Assembly (NCBI GenBank): GCA_002837195.1
Contig: KZ478066.1
Coordinates: 171,383 to 235,382 of the forward strand
Direction of reading: 5' to 3'
Length of the DNA: 64,000 nucleotides
Source: Enterobacterales bacterium CwR94
Lineage (GTDB): Bacteria; Pseudomonadota; Gammaproteobacteria; Enterobacterales; Enterobacteriaceae
Position 1 is the stretch's first letter. Each line of letters opens with the position of its first letter. The translations under genes were made by a program, and so were the position numbers. The notes below the pieces were generated by a model. The model was not told the DNA's origin and did no database searches. It worked only from the letters and a program-made list of their open reading frames with translations. This document shows positions 9,186 to 19,127 of this stretch, in pieces.

Positions 9186-10060
9186 TGGACGCCGCCTCTT
9201 TATCCCCAGACTTACAGGTCCAGCACGGGCCTGATTTTTATAAGCGAGCGCGTATGTTACGAGATGAATTACGGGATGAACTCACCCGAATCTACAAGCT
9301 GCAGGATTACGATCTGTTCTTCGTACAATCCGTTCGCGTGGGATTGGTGGTGTTATCTCATCTGTTTCACAAACAGGAGACTGCGTTGTGCCTGGCGCGT
9401 CATGCGCATTATCAACCCATTAGCGAGTTGTTCCCGAATGAGAGTGCGGCGGTCACGGAACCTGGCATCGTAAGCATTATTACGCATGTTAATCCCTATA
9501 CCGGGGAAGTGAATCCGCTGCAAGACTGTCGTGGCAAAGGCGTGGTGGATGCCTCACACAGTTTTGCCACCTCGTTGCACGGTGAATTGACGCGTGAAAG
9601 TTCCATTTTTGTGGCGCCCCTGCATAAACATGCGTCGCTCGCGCTGGGACTGGCCGTGATTGCCGTGCGTACCGCGCACTTCAGTATGTTGATGCGCAGC
9701 GAGTTGCGATTGTTTGAAGAAGCCACGGCGTCCAGCAAACCGCTGGAAGAGGCGCTCAGTCATGTGCGCAGTGAAGAGTGGAAACCCTATAACGTGGCAC
9801 AAATTAAAGAGATTCGTTTGGCCGATGTCGCGGGGATGGATCTCCACTCCATCAGCGCGCCAAACCTGCCGTTTAGCTGCTTCAAAGTGCCGCCGCTCAG
9901 TGAATCGCTGCAGCAGCGCGTCAAAGCAGCAGGCGCACGCTACTTTCCCCATGCCGGGACAGTCCGCTTTTCCTGTTGGACGCGGGCGGAAACCAAACGC
10001 GGCATCGATATGACCGATGAAGTGAAACGACAACTGACTCAGTTATGGAGAGACGCATGA
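9185..10060 (+). CDS. Compact class V PLP enzyme, candidate YcfC
   Basis: A 291-aa protein with fold-type I, class V aminotransferase / cysteine desulfurase hallmarks: an Asp that should contact the PLP ring in VVDASHSF (Asp122), a probable Schiff-base lysine in [12 protein letters not shown] (Lys148) and a C-terminal [15 protein letters not shown] that resembles the RxSxxxYNTxEEID motif of SufS/IscS relatives. It is about 100 residues shorter than ordinary desulfurases. Cysteines occur at 69 and 115 and in SCFKV and RFSCW, but no canonical desulfurase active-site loop is obvious. In 6-thioguanine synthesis YcfC mobilises sulfur for YcfA; that role is inferred here from context. It overlaps both neighbours. 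Confidence 0.7.
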   Translation: MDAASLSPDLQVQHGPDFYKRARMLRDELRDELTRIYKLQDYDLFFVQSVRVGLVVLSHLFHKQETALCLARHAHYQPISELFPNESAAVTEPGIVSIITHVNPYTGEVNPLQDCRGKGVVDASHSFATSLHGELTRESSIFVAPLHKHASLALGLAVIAVRTAHFSMLMRSELRLFEEATASSKPLEEALSHVRSEEWKPYNVAQIKEIRLADVAGMDLHSISAPNLPFSCFKVPPLSESLQQRVKAAGARYFPHAGTVRFSCWTRAETKRGIDMTDEVKRQLTQLWRDA

Positions 10061-10959
10061 GCAAGACCTTTACGCCGAACGGCAACCTGATCGGCATTCT
10101 GGGGGGCATCATTCTCAGCAGCGATTCCGTGTTTATTCGCCTGATGGGAATCGCCGATTCATGGACTATTGTCGCATTGCGCGGCGTGTTTATGTGGCTG
10201 GTCTGCATGTCCGTTTGGCTACTGTGGCGCTCATCACGCCGCACGCTCGGTACGCCGTGGCTCAGTAAAGACAATGTGTTCGCGGTGCTGTTTTTTTGTC
10301 TCTCTTCGGCGTGCTTTGTCAATGCGCTAAACCGCGGCAACATTGCCACCGTGCTGGTTATCATTTCAGCCACGCCTTTTATTTCAGCGCTGATTAGCCG
10401 CCTGTTTTTCAAGGTGAAGATCGACCGCAGTTTACTGATGGCGGCACTGGTCGGCATCGTGGGTGTGGTGGTGGTGATGAGTGGACGCAGTGGTCATAAC
10501 GATGCGCTGGCGAATCTGTTTGCGCTGGGGACTGCCGTGTCGATGGCGATGGCCTTTATCTTCTCGGCGCGAGTGCAGGGCGGTACCTTAGCATTGCCTT
10601 CGGTTGGCGGATTACTGGCGGCACTGTTGATTATGTTGTGGAGCGGAAATGACCTGGTCGAAAGTCTGAAACTGCTGCAACCGGCCCAATATGGCTGGGC
10701 GCTGGTGGAAGGGGCGATTGTGATGCCGCTGGCGATGGGATTAATAACGCTTTCAACACGTTATGTCTCACCGGCCAATGCCGGTCTGTTCCTGCTGCTG
10801 GAAACGGCACTGGCACCGATATGGATGTACCTGTTTATGAATGAAACCCCGACGATTCAAGCGGTTATTGGCGGCATTATCATTGTCAGCGCCGTGATTT
10901 TTCAGTCATTGTATGCCCGCTGGCAGGCGCAAACTGAGCGCCTGGCCGACGCAGGATAA
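10057..10959 (+). CDS. EamA/DMT-family exporter, candidate YcfD
   Basis: A 300-aa drug/metabolite transporter with about ten hydrophobic helices in two EamA repeats (for example [19 protein letters not shown] and [19 protein letters not shown]; the ETALAP motif is typical of EamA repeat 2). The start ATG 10057 overlaps the preceding stop (ATGA), so it belongs to the same translationally coupled operon. By position it should export the operon's product or give self-protection. It ends just before the adk promoter region. The family call is strong; the substrate is inferred. Confidence 0.85.
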   Translation: MSKTFTPNGNLIGILGGIILSSDSVFIRLMGIADSWTIVALRGVFMWLVCMSVWLLWRSSRRTLGTPWLSKDNVFAVLFFCLSSACFVNALNRGNIATVLVIISATPFISALISRLFFKVKIDRSLLMAALVGIVGVVVVMSGRSGHNDALANLFALGTAVSMAMAFIFSARVQGGTLALPSVGGLLAALLIMLWSGNDLVESLKLLQPAQYGWALVEGAIVMPLAMGLITLSTRYVSPANAGLFLLLETALAPIWMYLFMNETPTIQAVIGGIIIVSAVIFQSLYARWQAQTERLADAG

Positions 10960-11030
10960 CGCAGCCCTTCCTTGTGATGACCGGGCCTTAATGGTATGTT
11001 CCCCGGTCTTCACAGTGTTATTTCAGATAA

Positions 11031-11699
<669 letters not shown>

Positions 11700-11705
11700 T
11701 CCCCC

Positions 11706-11735
11706 ACGGCCTGCCTCCTGCAGGCCGTTTGCTTT
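11706..11735 (+). terminator. adk terminator
   Basis: Stem ACGGCCTGC / GCAGGCCGT with a CTCCT loop, followed by TTGCTTT, starting a few bases after the adk stop. Confidence 0.8.
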
Positions 11736-11834
11736 CCCCCTAAATAAAAACCTTTCTCAACAATAGGTTCTCGCTTGCGCGTTTTCCGCTAGAATACTTG
11801 CTGACTTAAATGGGCCTGCCAATAAGGAAGAGCG

Positions 11835-12794
11835 ATGAGGCACGATAAACCCGGCGTCTTGCTGGTCAATCTCGGTACGCCAGATGCCCCTGAACCCGCA
11901 GCGGTGAAGCGTTATCTGAAACAGTTTCTTAGCGATCCTCGCGTTGTTGATACGCCGCGTTGGCTGTGGTGGCCGCTGCTGAATTGTGGCATTTTGCCGA
12001 TTCGTTCCCCGCGCGTCGCAAAACTCTATGCATCCGTGTGGATGGAAGAGGGCTCGCCGCTGCTGGTTTACAGCAAGCGCCAACGCGAAGCGCTGGCAGC
12101 ACACATCGACATGCCGGTTGCGCTGGGCATGACTTACGGCAATCCGTCATTAAAAAGCGCGGTTGATAGCCTGCGTGAGCAGGGCGTAACGCGTCTGATT
12201 GTGCTGCCACTGTATCCGCAGTTCTCCTGCTCCACCGTCGCGGCCGTGTGGGATGGCTTAACCCGGGTGTTTGCCGGCTACCGCTCGCTGCCCGATGTGC
12301 ACTTTATCCGTGATTACGCGACGCACCCTGCTTATATTGCGGCCCTGAAAGCCTCGGTAGAGCGCAGCTTCGCGCAACATGGCAAACCGGATTTGTTGGT
12401 GTTGTCCTACCACGGCATTCCGCAACGCTTTGTGGATGAAGGGGATGATTACGCGCAACGGTGTGAAGACACCACCGAGGCACTGGCCGCGGCGTTAGGC
12501 TTGCAAAATACCGAAATCATGATGACCTACCAGTCCCGTTTCGGACGTGAGCCCTGGCTTGCTCCTTACACCGATGAAACCCTGCGTGGGCTTCCCGCCA
12601 AAGGCATCAAGCATCTGCAAATCATGAGTCCCGGTTTCTCCGCAGATTGTCTGGAAACCCTGGAAGAGATCAGCGAACAAAACTGTGAATTCTTCATGCA
12701 TGCCGGTGGCGAGCGCTTCCATTATATTCCTGCCCTCAATGATGATGCCGAGCATATTGCCATGATGGCGCAGTTGGTCGAACAACATCGTTAA
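11835..12794 (+). CDS. hemH: Ferrochelatase
   Basis: Inserts ferrous iron into protoporphyrin IX, the last step of haem synthesis, at the inner face of the cytoplasmic membrane. The 319-aa product has the family start [13 protein letters not shown], the catalytic His region [15 protein letters not shown] (residues ~188-202), and the [11 protein letters not shown] and CLETLEEI motifs. E. coli HemH has 320 aa. It starts at ATG 11835 after AAGGAAGAG and sits between adk and gsk as usual (the aes gene of E. coli is absent). Confidence 0.97.
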   Translation: MRHDKPGVLLVNLGTPDAPEPAAVKRYLKQFLSDPRVVDTPRWLWWPLLNCGILPIRSPRVAKLYASVWMEEGSPLLVYSKRQREALAAHIDMPVALGMTYGNPSLKSAVDSLREQGVTRLIVLPLYPQFSCSTVAAVWDGLTRVFAGYRSLPDVHFIRDYATHPAYIAALKASVERSFAQHGKPDLLVLSYHGIPQRFVDEGDDYAQRCEDTTEALAAALGLQNTEIMMTYQSRFGREPWLAPYTDETLRGLPAKGIKHLQIMSPGFSADCLETLEEISEQNCEFFMHAGGERFHYIPALNDDAEHIAMMAQLVEQHR

Positions 12795-12854
12795 AAAGTG
12801 GGGCGGCGTCTGTGATATGATTGTCCGTCCCAATTCCCAAGCGTCTTTCTTGCG

Positions 12855-14159
12855 ATGAAATTTCCCGGCAAACGTAAATCAAAACACTATTTTCCCGTCA
12901 ACGCGCGCGATCCGCTGATCGTCACGGCGCAACCTGAAAATGAAACCGTCAGCAGTTGGGTGGTGGGTATCGACCAAACGCTGGTGGATATTGAAGCGAA
13001 AGTTGATGAGGCGTTTATTACCCGTTATGGCCTCAGCGTCGGGCATTCGCTGGTCATTGAAGACGACGTTGCGGAAGCGCTGTATCACGAGCTGCGCAGT
13101 CAGGATTTGATTACGCATCAATTCGCCGGTGGCACCATTGGCAACACCATGCACAACTACTCGGTGCTGGCGGACGATCGGTCGATTTTACTGGGTGTGA
13201 TGTGTGAAAACGTGCAAATCGGTGGTTACGCCTATCGGTATCTGTGCAACACCTCCAGCCGTACCGATCTCAACTATTTGCAGGGTGTGGATGGCGCGAT
13301 TGGACGCTGTTTTACGCTGATCACCGAGCAGGGCGAGCGCACGTTTGCCATCAGCCCAGGCATGATGAATCAACTGCGCCCGGAAAGTATTCCCGAAGAG
13401 GTGATTGCCGGGGCATCGGCGCTGGTGCTGACATCTTACCTGGTACGCAGCAAACCGGGCGAGCCGATGCCGGATGCGGCGATGCAAGCCATCACTTACG
13501 CCAAAAAACACAATGTGCCAGTGGTACTGACGCTGGGCACCAAATACGTGATTGCCGACAACCCGACATTTTGGCGTGAATTTCTGCGCGATCACGTATC
13601 GATAGTGGCTATGAATGAAGATGAAGCCTTTGAACTCACCGGTAGCCGCGATCCGCTAGAGGCGTCCAATATGGCCCTGGATTGGGTTGATTTGGTGCTC
13701 TGCACCGCCGGACCCAATGGGCTGTATATGGCAGGTTTTACCGAAGAATCCGGTAAGCGCAAAACCAATCATCCGCTGTTGCCAGGGGTGATCGCGGAAT
13801 TTAACCAGTACGAATTCAGCCGTGCCATGCGCCATCAGGATTGCGAAACGCCGCTGCGGATTTTCTCGCACATCGCCCCTTATATGGGCGGGCCAGAGAA
13901 AATCATGAACACCAATGGCGCGGGCGATGGTGCGCTGGCGGCACTGCTGCATGACATTACGGCGAACAGTTTCCACCGTCAAAATGTGCCGAATTCCAGC
14001 AAACACAGTCGCCAGTACCTGACTTACTCTTCTCTGGCGCAGGTGTGTAAATATGCTAACCGCGTCAGCTATCAGGTGTTGAATCAGCACTCGCCGCGTT
14101 TAACACGTGGTTTGCCGGAACGGGAAGACAGCCTCGAAGAGGCATACTGGGAACGTTAA
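12855..14159 (+). CDS. gsk: Inosine-guanosine kinase
   Basis: PfkB/ribokinase-family enzyme that phosphorylates inosine and guanosine in nucleoside salvage. The 434-aa product has the N-terminal segment MKFPGKRKSKHYFPVNARDP typical of Gsk, the GGTIGNTMHNYSVL substrate region, and the PfkB signature NTNGAGDGALAALLHDI around residues 352-368 with the catalytic Asp. E. coli Gsk has 434 aa. A terminator follows. In E. coli ybaL is next; here a gtr cassette intervenes. Confidence 0.97.
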   Translation: MKFPGKRKSKHYFPVNARDPLIVTAQPENETVSSWVVGIDQTLVDIEAKVDEAFITRYGLSVGHSLVIEDDVAEALYHELRSQDLITHQFAGGTIGNTMHNYSVLADDRSILLGVMCENVQIGGYAYRYLCNTSSRTDLNYLQGVDGAIGRCFTLITEQGERTFAISPGMMNQLRPESIPEEVIAGASALVLTSYLVRSKPGEPMPDAAMQAITYAKKHNVPVVLTLGTKYVIADNPTFWREFLRDHVSIVAMNEDEAFELTGSRDPLEASNMALDWVDLVLCTAGPNGLYMAGFTEESGKRKTNHPLLPGVIAEFNQYEFSRAMRHQDCETPLRIFSHIAPYMGGPEKIMNTNGAGDGALAALLHDITANSFHRQNVPNSSKHSRQYLTYSSLAQVCKYANRVSYQVLNQHSPRLTRGLPEREDSLEEAYWER

Positions 14160-14166
14160 TCCAATC

Positions 14167-14191
14167 AGGCCGATGATTATCGGCCTTTTTC
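14167..14191 (+). terminator. gsk terminator
   Basis: Stem AGGCCGAT / ATCGGCCT with a GATT loop and TTTTT after it, directly behind gsk. Confidence 0.9.
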
Positions 14192-14282
14192 TTGCCTGCC
14201 TCATTTTTATTCTCATCTACACTTAACTCGACACTTTGCCTGGCCTGTTTCTGCGCTGCCCGCCCCGTTGTGAGGATCGTGA

Positions 14283-14642
14283 ATGTCGGTATTCGTGAAG
14301 TACCTGGCAGTCGGCGTTATTAATACCTTGATCACGGCAGTGATCATCTTTTTGCTCTTGCGGCTGGGCCAAAATGCCTATCTGGCCAATGCGCTGGGGT
14401 ACGTCGTGGGTATCGGGGTGAGTTTTTGTCTTAACGCGGTATTTACGTTCGGTGTGGCCCTGACGCATCAACGTTTGTTTCGTTTTCTCAGTGTTTGCGC
14501 CATCAGTTATCTTATAAATCTTATTACGCTACACCTGTTCTACACACTGTTACCCGAACACCTTTACAGTGGGCAACTGACCGCAATGGTGCTGTATACC
14601 CTGACGGGCTTCCTGCTCAATAAATATTGGGGACTGCGATGA
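14283..14642 (+). CDS. GtrA-family flippase
   Basis: A 119-aa GtrA protein with four membrane helices (YLAVGVINTLITAVIIFLLL at the N-terminus, and a C-terminal FLLNKYWGLR typical of the family). GtrA proteins flip undecaprenyl-phosphate-glucose across the inner membrane for O-antigen or other glycan modification. The stop overlaps the next gene's ATG (ATGA at 14639-14642). It is the first gene of a gtrA-gtrB-gtrII cassette inserted between gsk and ybaL; such cassettes are often acquired on phages and vary between strains. Confidence 0.88.
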   Translation: MSVFVKYLAVGVINTLITAVIIFLLLRLGQNAYLANALGYVVGIGVSFCLNAVFTFGVALTHQRLFRFLSVCAISYLINLITLHLFYTLLPEHLYSGQLTAMVLYTLTGFLLNKYWGLR

Positions 14643-15616
14643 GAACATTTCTGCCGGTTTTAGCGATTGTCGTACCTTGTTATAACGAAGAAGCGTCCTT
14701 TCCTCTGTGCAAGCACGCGTTATTAACATTGGCCGAGGAATTAATTGCAGCCCGTAAAATTGCCGCAGAAAGCCATTTACTGTTCGTGGATGACGGCAGC
14801 AGTGATGCCACCTGGTCGTTGATTGAGCAGGCTTCACAAACCTCTGCGCGTGTGAAAGGCGTTAAACTCTCCATCAATAAAGGCCATCAGGCGGCGTTAC
14901 TGGCAGGAATGGAATATGCCAAAGCCGATATTCTGGTGACCATCGATGCCGACTTACAAGACGATGTGCAGGCGATTGTGCAAATGGTGGATGCCTGGCA
15001 CAGCGGCGCCGATGTGGTGTATGGCGTGCGCAATGATCGCCACAGCGATTCGCTGTTCAAGCGCAAAAGCGCGGCGATGTACTATCAGTTGATGGGTTTT
15101 TTAGGGGTGAAACAGATCCCCGATCATGCTGATTTCCGCTTACTCAGCGCCCGTGCGGTGACCTCACTGTTGTCGTATCACGAACATAATCTCTATTTGC
15201 GCGGATTGGTTCCCCTGCTGGGCTTTCCCTCGCAGCGCGTATTCTATGCGCGCAAAAAGCGTGTGGCGGGGGAAGCGAAATATTCGCTGTTTCCAATGCT
15301 GAAACTGGCGATGGAAGGCATCACCTCATTTAGCGTGACGCCTCTGCGCATTATTGCCATCACAGGAGCCGTCATCTTGCTGTTTTCTCTATTGGCGATT
15401 ATCAGCATCATTATTCAAAAGGCCAGCGGCAACACGGTTTCAGGCTGGTCATCGGTGATGGTGTCGATTTTTTTCCTCGGCGGTGTACAGATGCTTTGTT
15501 TAGGGATTTTGGGCGAATATATCGGCAAAATTTACCTGGAGAGCAAGGCGCGTCCGAAGTACTTTGTTGAAAAATTAACACCAACGCCAGGAGACGCCCC
15601 CTCAGATGGTCAATAA
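14639..15616 (+). CDS. GtrB-like polyprenyl-phosphate glycosyltransferase
   Basis: A 325-aa family 2 glycosyltransferase of the DPM1/GtrB type, which loads glucose from UDP-glucose onto undecaprenyl phosphate. N-terminal GT-A motifs are AIVVPCYNEEASFPL, LFVDDGSSDATW and TIDADLQDD (the DxD metal site), and two C-terminal membrane helices follow (IIAITGAVILLFSLLAIISI and SIFFLGGVQMLCLGILGEYIG). The ATG at 14639 overlaps the gtrA stop; a TTG at 14627 is a less likely start. It overlaps the next gene by 11 bp. Operon context supports an O-antigen or surface glycan modification role. Confidence 0.92.
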   Translation: MRTFLPVLAIVVPCYNEEASFPLCKHALLTLAEELIAARKIAAESHLLFVDDGSSDATWSLIEQASQTSARVKGVKLSINKGHQAALLAGMEYAKADILVTIDADLQDDVQAIVQMVDAWHSGADVVYGVRNDRHSDSLFKRKSAAMYYQLMGFLGVKQIPDHADFRLLSARAVTSLLSYHEHNLYLRGLVPLLGFPSQRVFYARKKRVAGEAKYSLFPMLKLAMEGITSFSVTPLRIIAITGAVILLFSLLAIISIIIQKASGNTVSGWSSVMVSIFFLGGVQMLCLGILGEYIGKIYLESKARPKYFVEKLTPTPGDAPSDGQ

Positions 15617-17183
15617 CCGGCCACCCGCCGCTCCGCTTATCCGCGCTATCGATATCCTGACGCGGCAGCCATTACGTTCAGGACACATTTATCTGTTTTA
15701 CCTGCTGGCCCTGACGCTGTATGCCTTGCCGCTTATTCAGGCTAATTATCCCTATATTGATGATATTTGGCGCAGAACCAGTGCGGCGACCGGATGGGCG
15801 GTAGAAGGCCGGGCGGGGGGCAATTACCTGATAAACCTGTTGTCGGTGAGTGCTGGCACGCCCGATCTGTTTCCTGTCTCACTGCTGGTGGCCATTGTGG
15901 TGCTGGCATGGGCTCTGATGCGACTGGCCCAGCATTGGTTTGCCCAACCCACCGCCGCACATCTGCTGGTCTTGTTGCCGTTTTGGTATAACCCCTATTA
16001 CCTGCAAGTGTTGGCCTACCACTATGAGAGCTTCACTATTACGGTGGGGATCGCTTTTGTTATCCTGGCGGTTATCGAACGGCCTCAATCGCGCCTGTTG
16101 CAATGGGGTGTGCCTGTCGCGTTGCTGACTGCGGCACTCAGTTTTTACCAACTGATTGTGAATGTTTACATTGGACTGGTGTGCGTTGAGATCCTGAGCC
16201 GGGGTTATGCGCAACAGGGGATAAGCGCGTCAGTGCGATTAATCACGCGCTATATCGTGATTCTGCTGGCGGCATTGGTTATCTACTTCTTCACCTTCTA
16301 TCAAATGATCACCCTGGATCGTGGCGGCATCGTGCTCCCCGACGCCGCCTTGTTTATTTCGCGTTTTAGCCAGATTGCCGCCGCCATTGCGCTGTTTTTT
16401 ACCTGGGCTAATGCGCCGGTGTTTATCCCCATCGCCTTGCTGAGTGTGGCGGGCGGGATCATGCATGTACGCCAAAATCTGCTCTCAATACCGCGCTGGG
16501 CAGGGCGCCTGGGTTATCTGTTGCTCAGTCTGGTGGCGTTATTGATGGCGGTGTTTGCGGTCGGCGGTGCTAATGTCTTGCTGGCAGGCTTTAATCCCGG
16601 CGCCAGAACCTTTTTAGGCTTGTCTCCGCTCTTGTGCCTGCTGTTATGGGGAAGCTGGCGTGCTCTAACGGCGCTGCACCCTCGCAGCACGGTATTGCTG
16701 GCACTGCCGCTATGGGTCTGTCTCGTCTTTTCGGTACTGGCTGGACAGTATTTTGACGACAAGAAAAAAAGTGAAAGTGTCATGCTAACGATGCTGGTCA
16801 CCGACATTGCTCAGCATCCCTCGCTGTACCGTGCGCAGTCGATTTTTGTGGTACCGGCTGATAACCAACAGCGTTTTATTGCCACACCGCTGTGTGTCGA
16901 AGCGCATTACCCAGCGATGCGGGTGATTGCCAGCGCAAACTATGTCCTTTTGCCCGAGCAACTGACGCAGGTGGGGATCACGAATATGGGGCGTTACTGG
17001 GATAAAAACGGTGAGGTGATGGCAGCAGGGGAAACGGTCGTAGAGAATCCGTTCTACCGCATCAGGCAATCCGGTGAACGCGCTTTTATTCAATTCAAGC
17101 GGCGGGCTTACGCGCTCCCGTGCTTTAACTATCGTGCAGACACACTCACGGACAATGGGGTGGACTCAGCGGACGTCCGCTGA
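15606..17183 (+). CDS. GtrII-like glucosyltransferase, polytopic
   Basis: A 525-aa inner-membrane protein with about ten hydrophobic helices and a large periplasmic C-terminal domain. The N-terminal PYIDDIWRRTSAATGWAVEG resembles the acidic first periplasmic loop of GtrII-family enzymes (Pfam Glucos_trans_II), which transfer glucose from the lipid carrier to O-antigen sugars in the periplasm. In gtr clusters this third gene sets the specificity and is the least conserved. It overlaps gtrB by 11 bp and ends 12 bp before the convergent ybaL stop. The acceptor sugar cannot be predicted. Confidence 0.8.
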   Translation: MVNNRPPAAPLIRAIDILTRQPLRSGHIYLFYLLALTLYALPLIQANYPYIDDIWRRTSAATGWAVEGRAGGNYLINLLSVSAGTPDLFPVSLLVAIVVLAWALMRLAQHWFAQPTAAHLLVLLPFWYNPYYLQVLAYHYESFTITVGIAFVILAVIERPQSRLLQWGVPVALLTAALSFYQLIVNVYIGLVCVEILSRGYAQQGISASVRLITRYIVILLAALVIYFFTFYQMITLDRGGIVLPDAALFISRFSQIAAAIALFFTWANAPVFIPIALLSVAGGIMHVRQNLLSIPRWAGRLGYLLLSLVALLMAVFAVGGANVLLAGFNPGARTFLGLSPLLCLLLWGSWRALTALHPRSTVLLALPLWVCLVFSVLAGQYFDDKKKSESVMLTMLVTDIAQHPSLYRAQSIFVVPADNQQRFIATPLCVEAHYPAMRVIASANYVLLPEQLTQVGITNMGRYWDKNGEVMAAGETVVENPFYRIRQSGERAFIQFKRRAYALPCFNYRADTLTDNGVDSADVR

Positions 17184-17194
17184 GTCCAGGATCG

Positions 17195-18877
17195 TTAAAT
17201 TGGGCATGCCTGCGGCGTTTGCGCCGGGTCAACGTCCAACATGCCCATCATGCTATTGGCAATCTCTCGTTCGCCCATGACGACACGATTTGCACCGCGC
17301 TCCATGATGTATTCCACTTCATCATCGTAGTGGGCGCGCGCAATGATTTCGATATCCGGGTGTTTCTCACGTGCGGCAGTGACAATTTCCCCGGCTTCAT
17401 AGCCATTGGGGATTGTCAGCAGCAGCCAGCGTGCACAATCTAAACGCGCCAGCTCCATGATATCGGCACGCGCAGCGTTGCCTAACACCGCTTTGATACC
17501 TTGCTCACGCAGCGCTTCCACGCGAGGGCGTGAGTTCTCAATCACCACGATGGGAACACCCGCTTCCATCAGCTTGCTACCCAGCAGGCTACCGACACGG
17601 CCGTAACCCACCACCAGGGCGTGGTTACACATATCCACCGGGATCTGTTTCTCTTCTTCAATCGCCTCTTCCATGGTTTGCTCTTCCATGGTTTCGGTTT
17701 TTTGCAGATAACGTTCCAGCAAGGCGAACAGGATTGGGTTCAACATAATAGACAGGATGGCGCCTGCCAGAACCAGATTGCGTCCTTCTTCACTCAGCAG
17801 GTTCAGGGAGATCCCCAGACCCGCCAGGATAAAGGCAAACTCACCAATCTGCGCCAGGCTGACGGAAATGGTCAGTGCGGTGCGTTTTGAGTGACCAAAC
17901 ATGTGCACCAGTGCGAAGGCCGCAATGGATTTACCCAGCACGATAATGGCGAGCGTTCCCAACACGGCGAGGGGCTCTTTCACCAGGATCATCGGGTCAA
18001 ACAACATCCCAACGGAGACAAAGAACAGCACGGCAAAGGCATCGCGTAGCGGCAGCGTATCGTGCGCAGCGCGATGGCTCAGCTCTGATTCGTTCAACAC
18101 CATACCGGCGAAGAAGGCACCCAGCGCAAAGGAGACATCAAAGAATTCAACCGCGCCAAAGGCAATGCCCAGCGCCAGCGCCAGCACGGCCAGCGTAAAC
18201 AGTTCACGGGAACCTGTGGCCGCGCTTTTCGCCAGAATCCACGGAATGACCCGGCGTCCAACCAGCATCATCAGCGCCATAAAGGCGAACACTTTACCGA
18301 TGGTCAGCAATAAGTCCCAGGCCAGCAGCGAGAGACTGGCATTGCCTTCCTCAAACATCCCGGCTATGGCGGGCAGCAGCACCAGCGCCAGCACCATCAC
18401 TAAATCTTCTACTATCAACCAGCCAATCGCGATTTGCCCACGCTGGCTGTCAATCAGTTGCCGCTCTTCAAGCGCACGCAGCAGTACCACGGTACTGGCG
18501 GTTGAGAGACAGAGACCAAACACCATACCGGTCAGCATTGACCAACCCATCGACCATGAAAGCGCCATTCCCAGCAGGGTTGCCACAGCGATTTGTGCTA
18601 TGGCGCCGGGAATGGCGATCGACTTTACCGCCATCAAATCTTTTAACGAGAAGTGCAGACCTACGCCAAACATCAGCAGGATCACGCCAAGTTCAGCCAG
18701 TTCGGGGGCCAGATTGGTATCGGCGACAAAGCCGGGGGTGAAGGGGCCAGCCAACACGCCAGCCAGCAAATAGCCAACTAAAGGAGAAATACGCAGACGG
18801 TTCGCCACCATGCCGAGCAGGAAGGCAAGAACCAGTCCGCCGACAATGGTGGTGATAAGAGGTGTGGTGTGGTGCAT
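17195..18877 (-). CDS. ybaL: YbaL, Kef-type cation/proton antiporter
   Basis: A 560-aa CPA2-family antiporter: twelve or so N-terminal membrane helices (start MHHTTPLITTIVGGLVLAFL) followed by a cytosolic RCK/TrkA-N nucleotide-binding domain with the Rossmann motif VVGYGRVGSLLGSKL near residue 420. The C-terminus ends MGMLDVDPAQTPQACPI. Probably a potassium or sodium/proton exchanger gated by NAD(H) or glutathione adducts by analogy to KefB/C; substrate is not proven. It lies next to fsr as in E. coli. Confidence 0.93.
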   Translation of the reverse strand: MHHTTPLITTIVGGLVLAFLLGMVANRLRISPLVGYLLAGVLAGPFTPGFVADTNLAPELAELGVILLMFGVGLHFSLKDLMAVKSIAIPGAIAQIAVATLLGMALSWSMGWSMLTGMVFGLCLSTASTVVLLRALEERQLIDSQRGQIAIGWLIVEDLVMVLALVLLPAIAGMFEEGNASLSLLAWDLLLTIGKVFAFMALMMLVGRRVIPWILAKSAATGSRELFTLAVLALALGIAFGAVEFFDVSFALGAFFAGMVLNESELSHRAAHDTLPLRDAFAVLFFVSVGMLFDPMILVKEPLAVLGTLAIIVLGKSIAAFALVHMFGHSKRTALTISVSLAQIGEFAFILAGLGISLNLLSEEGRNLVLAGAILSIMLNPILFALLERYLQKTETMEEQTMEEAIEEEKQIPVDMCNHALVVGYGRVGSLLGSKLMEAGVPIVVIENSRPRVEALREQGIKAVLGNAARADIMELARLDCARWLLLTIPNGYEAGEIVTAAREKHPDIEIIARAHYDDEVEYIMERGANRVVMGEREIANSMMGMLDVDPAQTPQACPI

Positions 18878-19127
18878 GCCTGTCTCCTGTCCTTAAACCC
18901 TGAAGGCGGGGGGATCGCACTCAGAGTAACTGTGTCCAAATGTGTAAAGAAGAGTGTATGGCATATTAGCGCCACTCGCTTGACAATCTTTGCCCTAAGT
19001 TAAAAAAATATTCTAAAACGTGAGCAAATGCAGGATGAGTGGCATTTTTCCTACTCATCCTGTCACAGGAGACAGTTTATCTCAGGTTGCTAAGGCATGA
19101 TTTGCAGAAATTACTGCAAAAACGCGC

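Noticed and set aside
17901..18773. 290-codon plus-strand frame inside ybaL
   Set aside because: Ser/Ala/Pro-rich shadow of the YbaL membrane helices; no recognisable domain.
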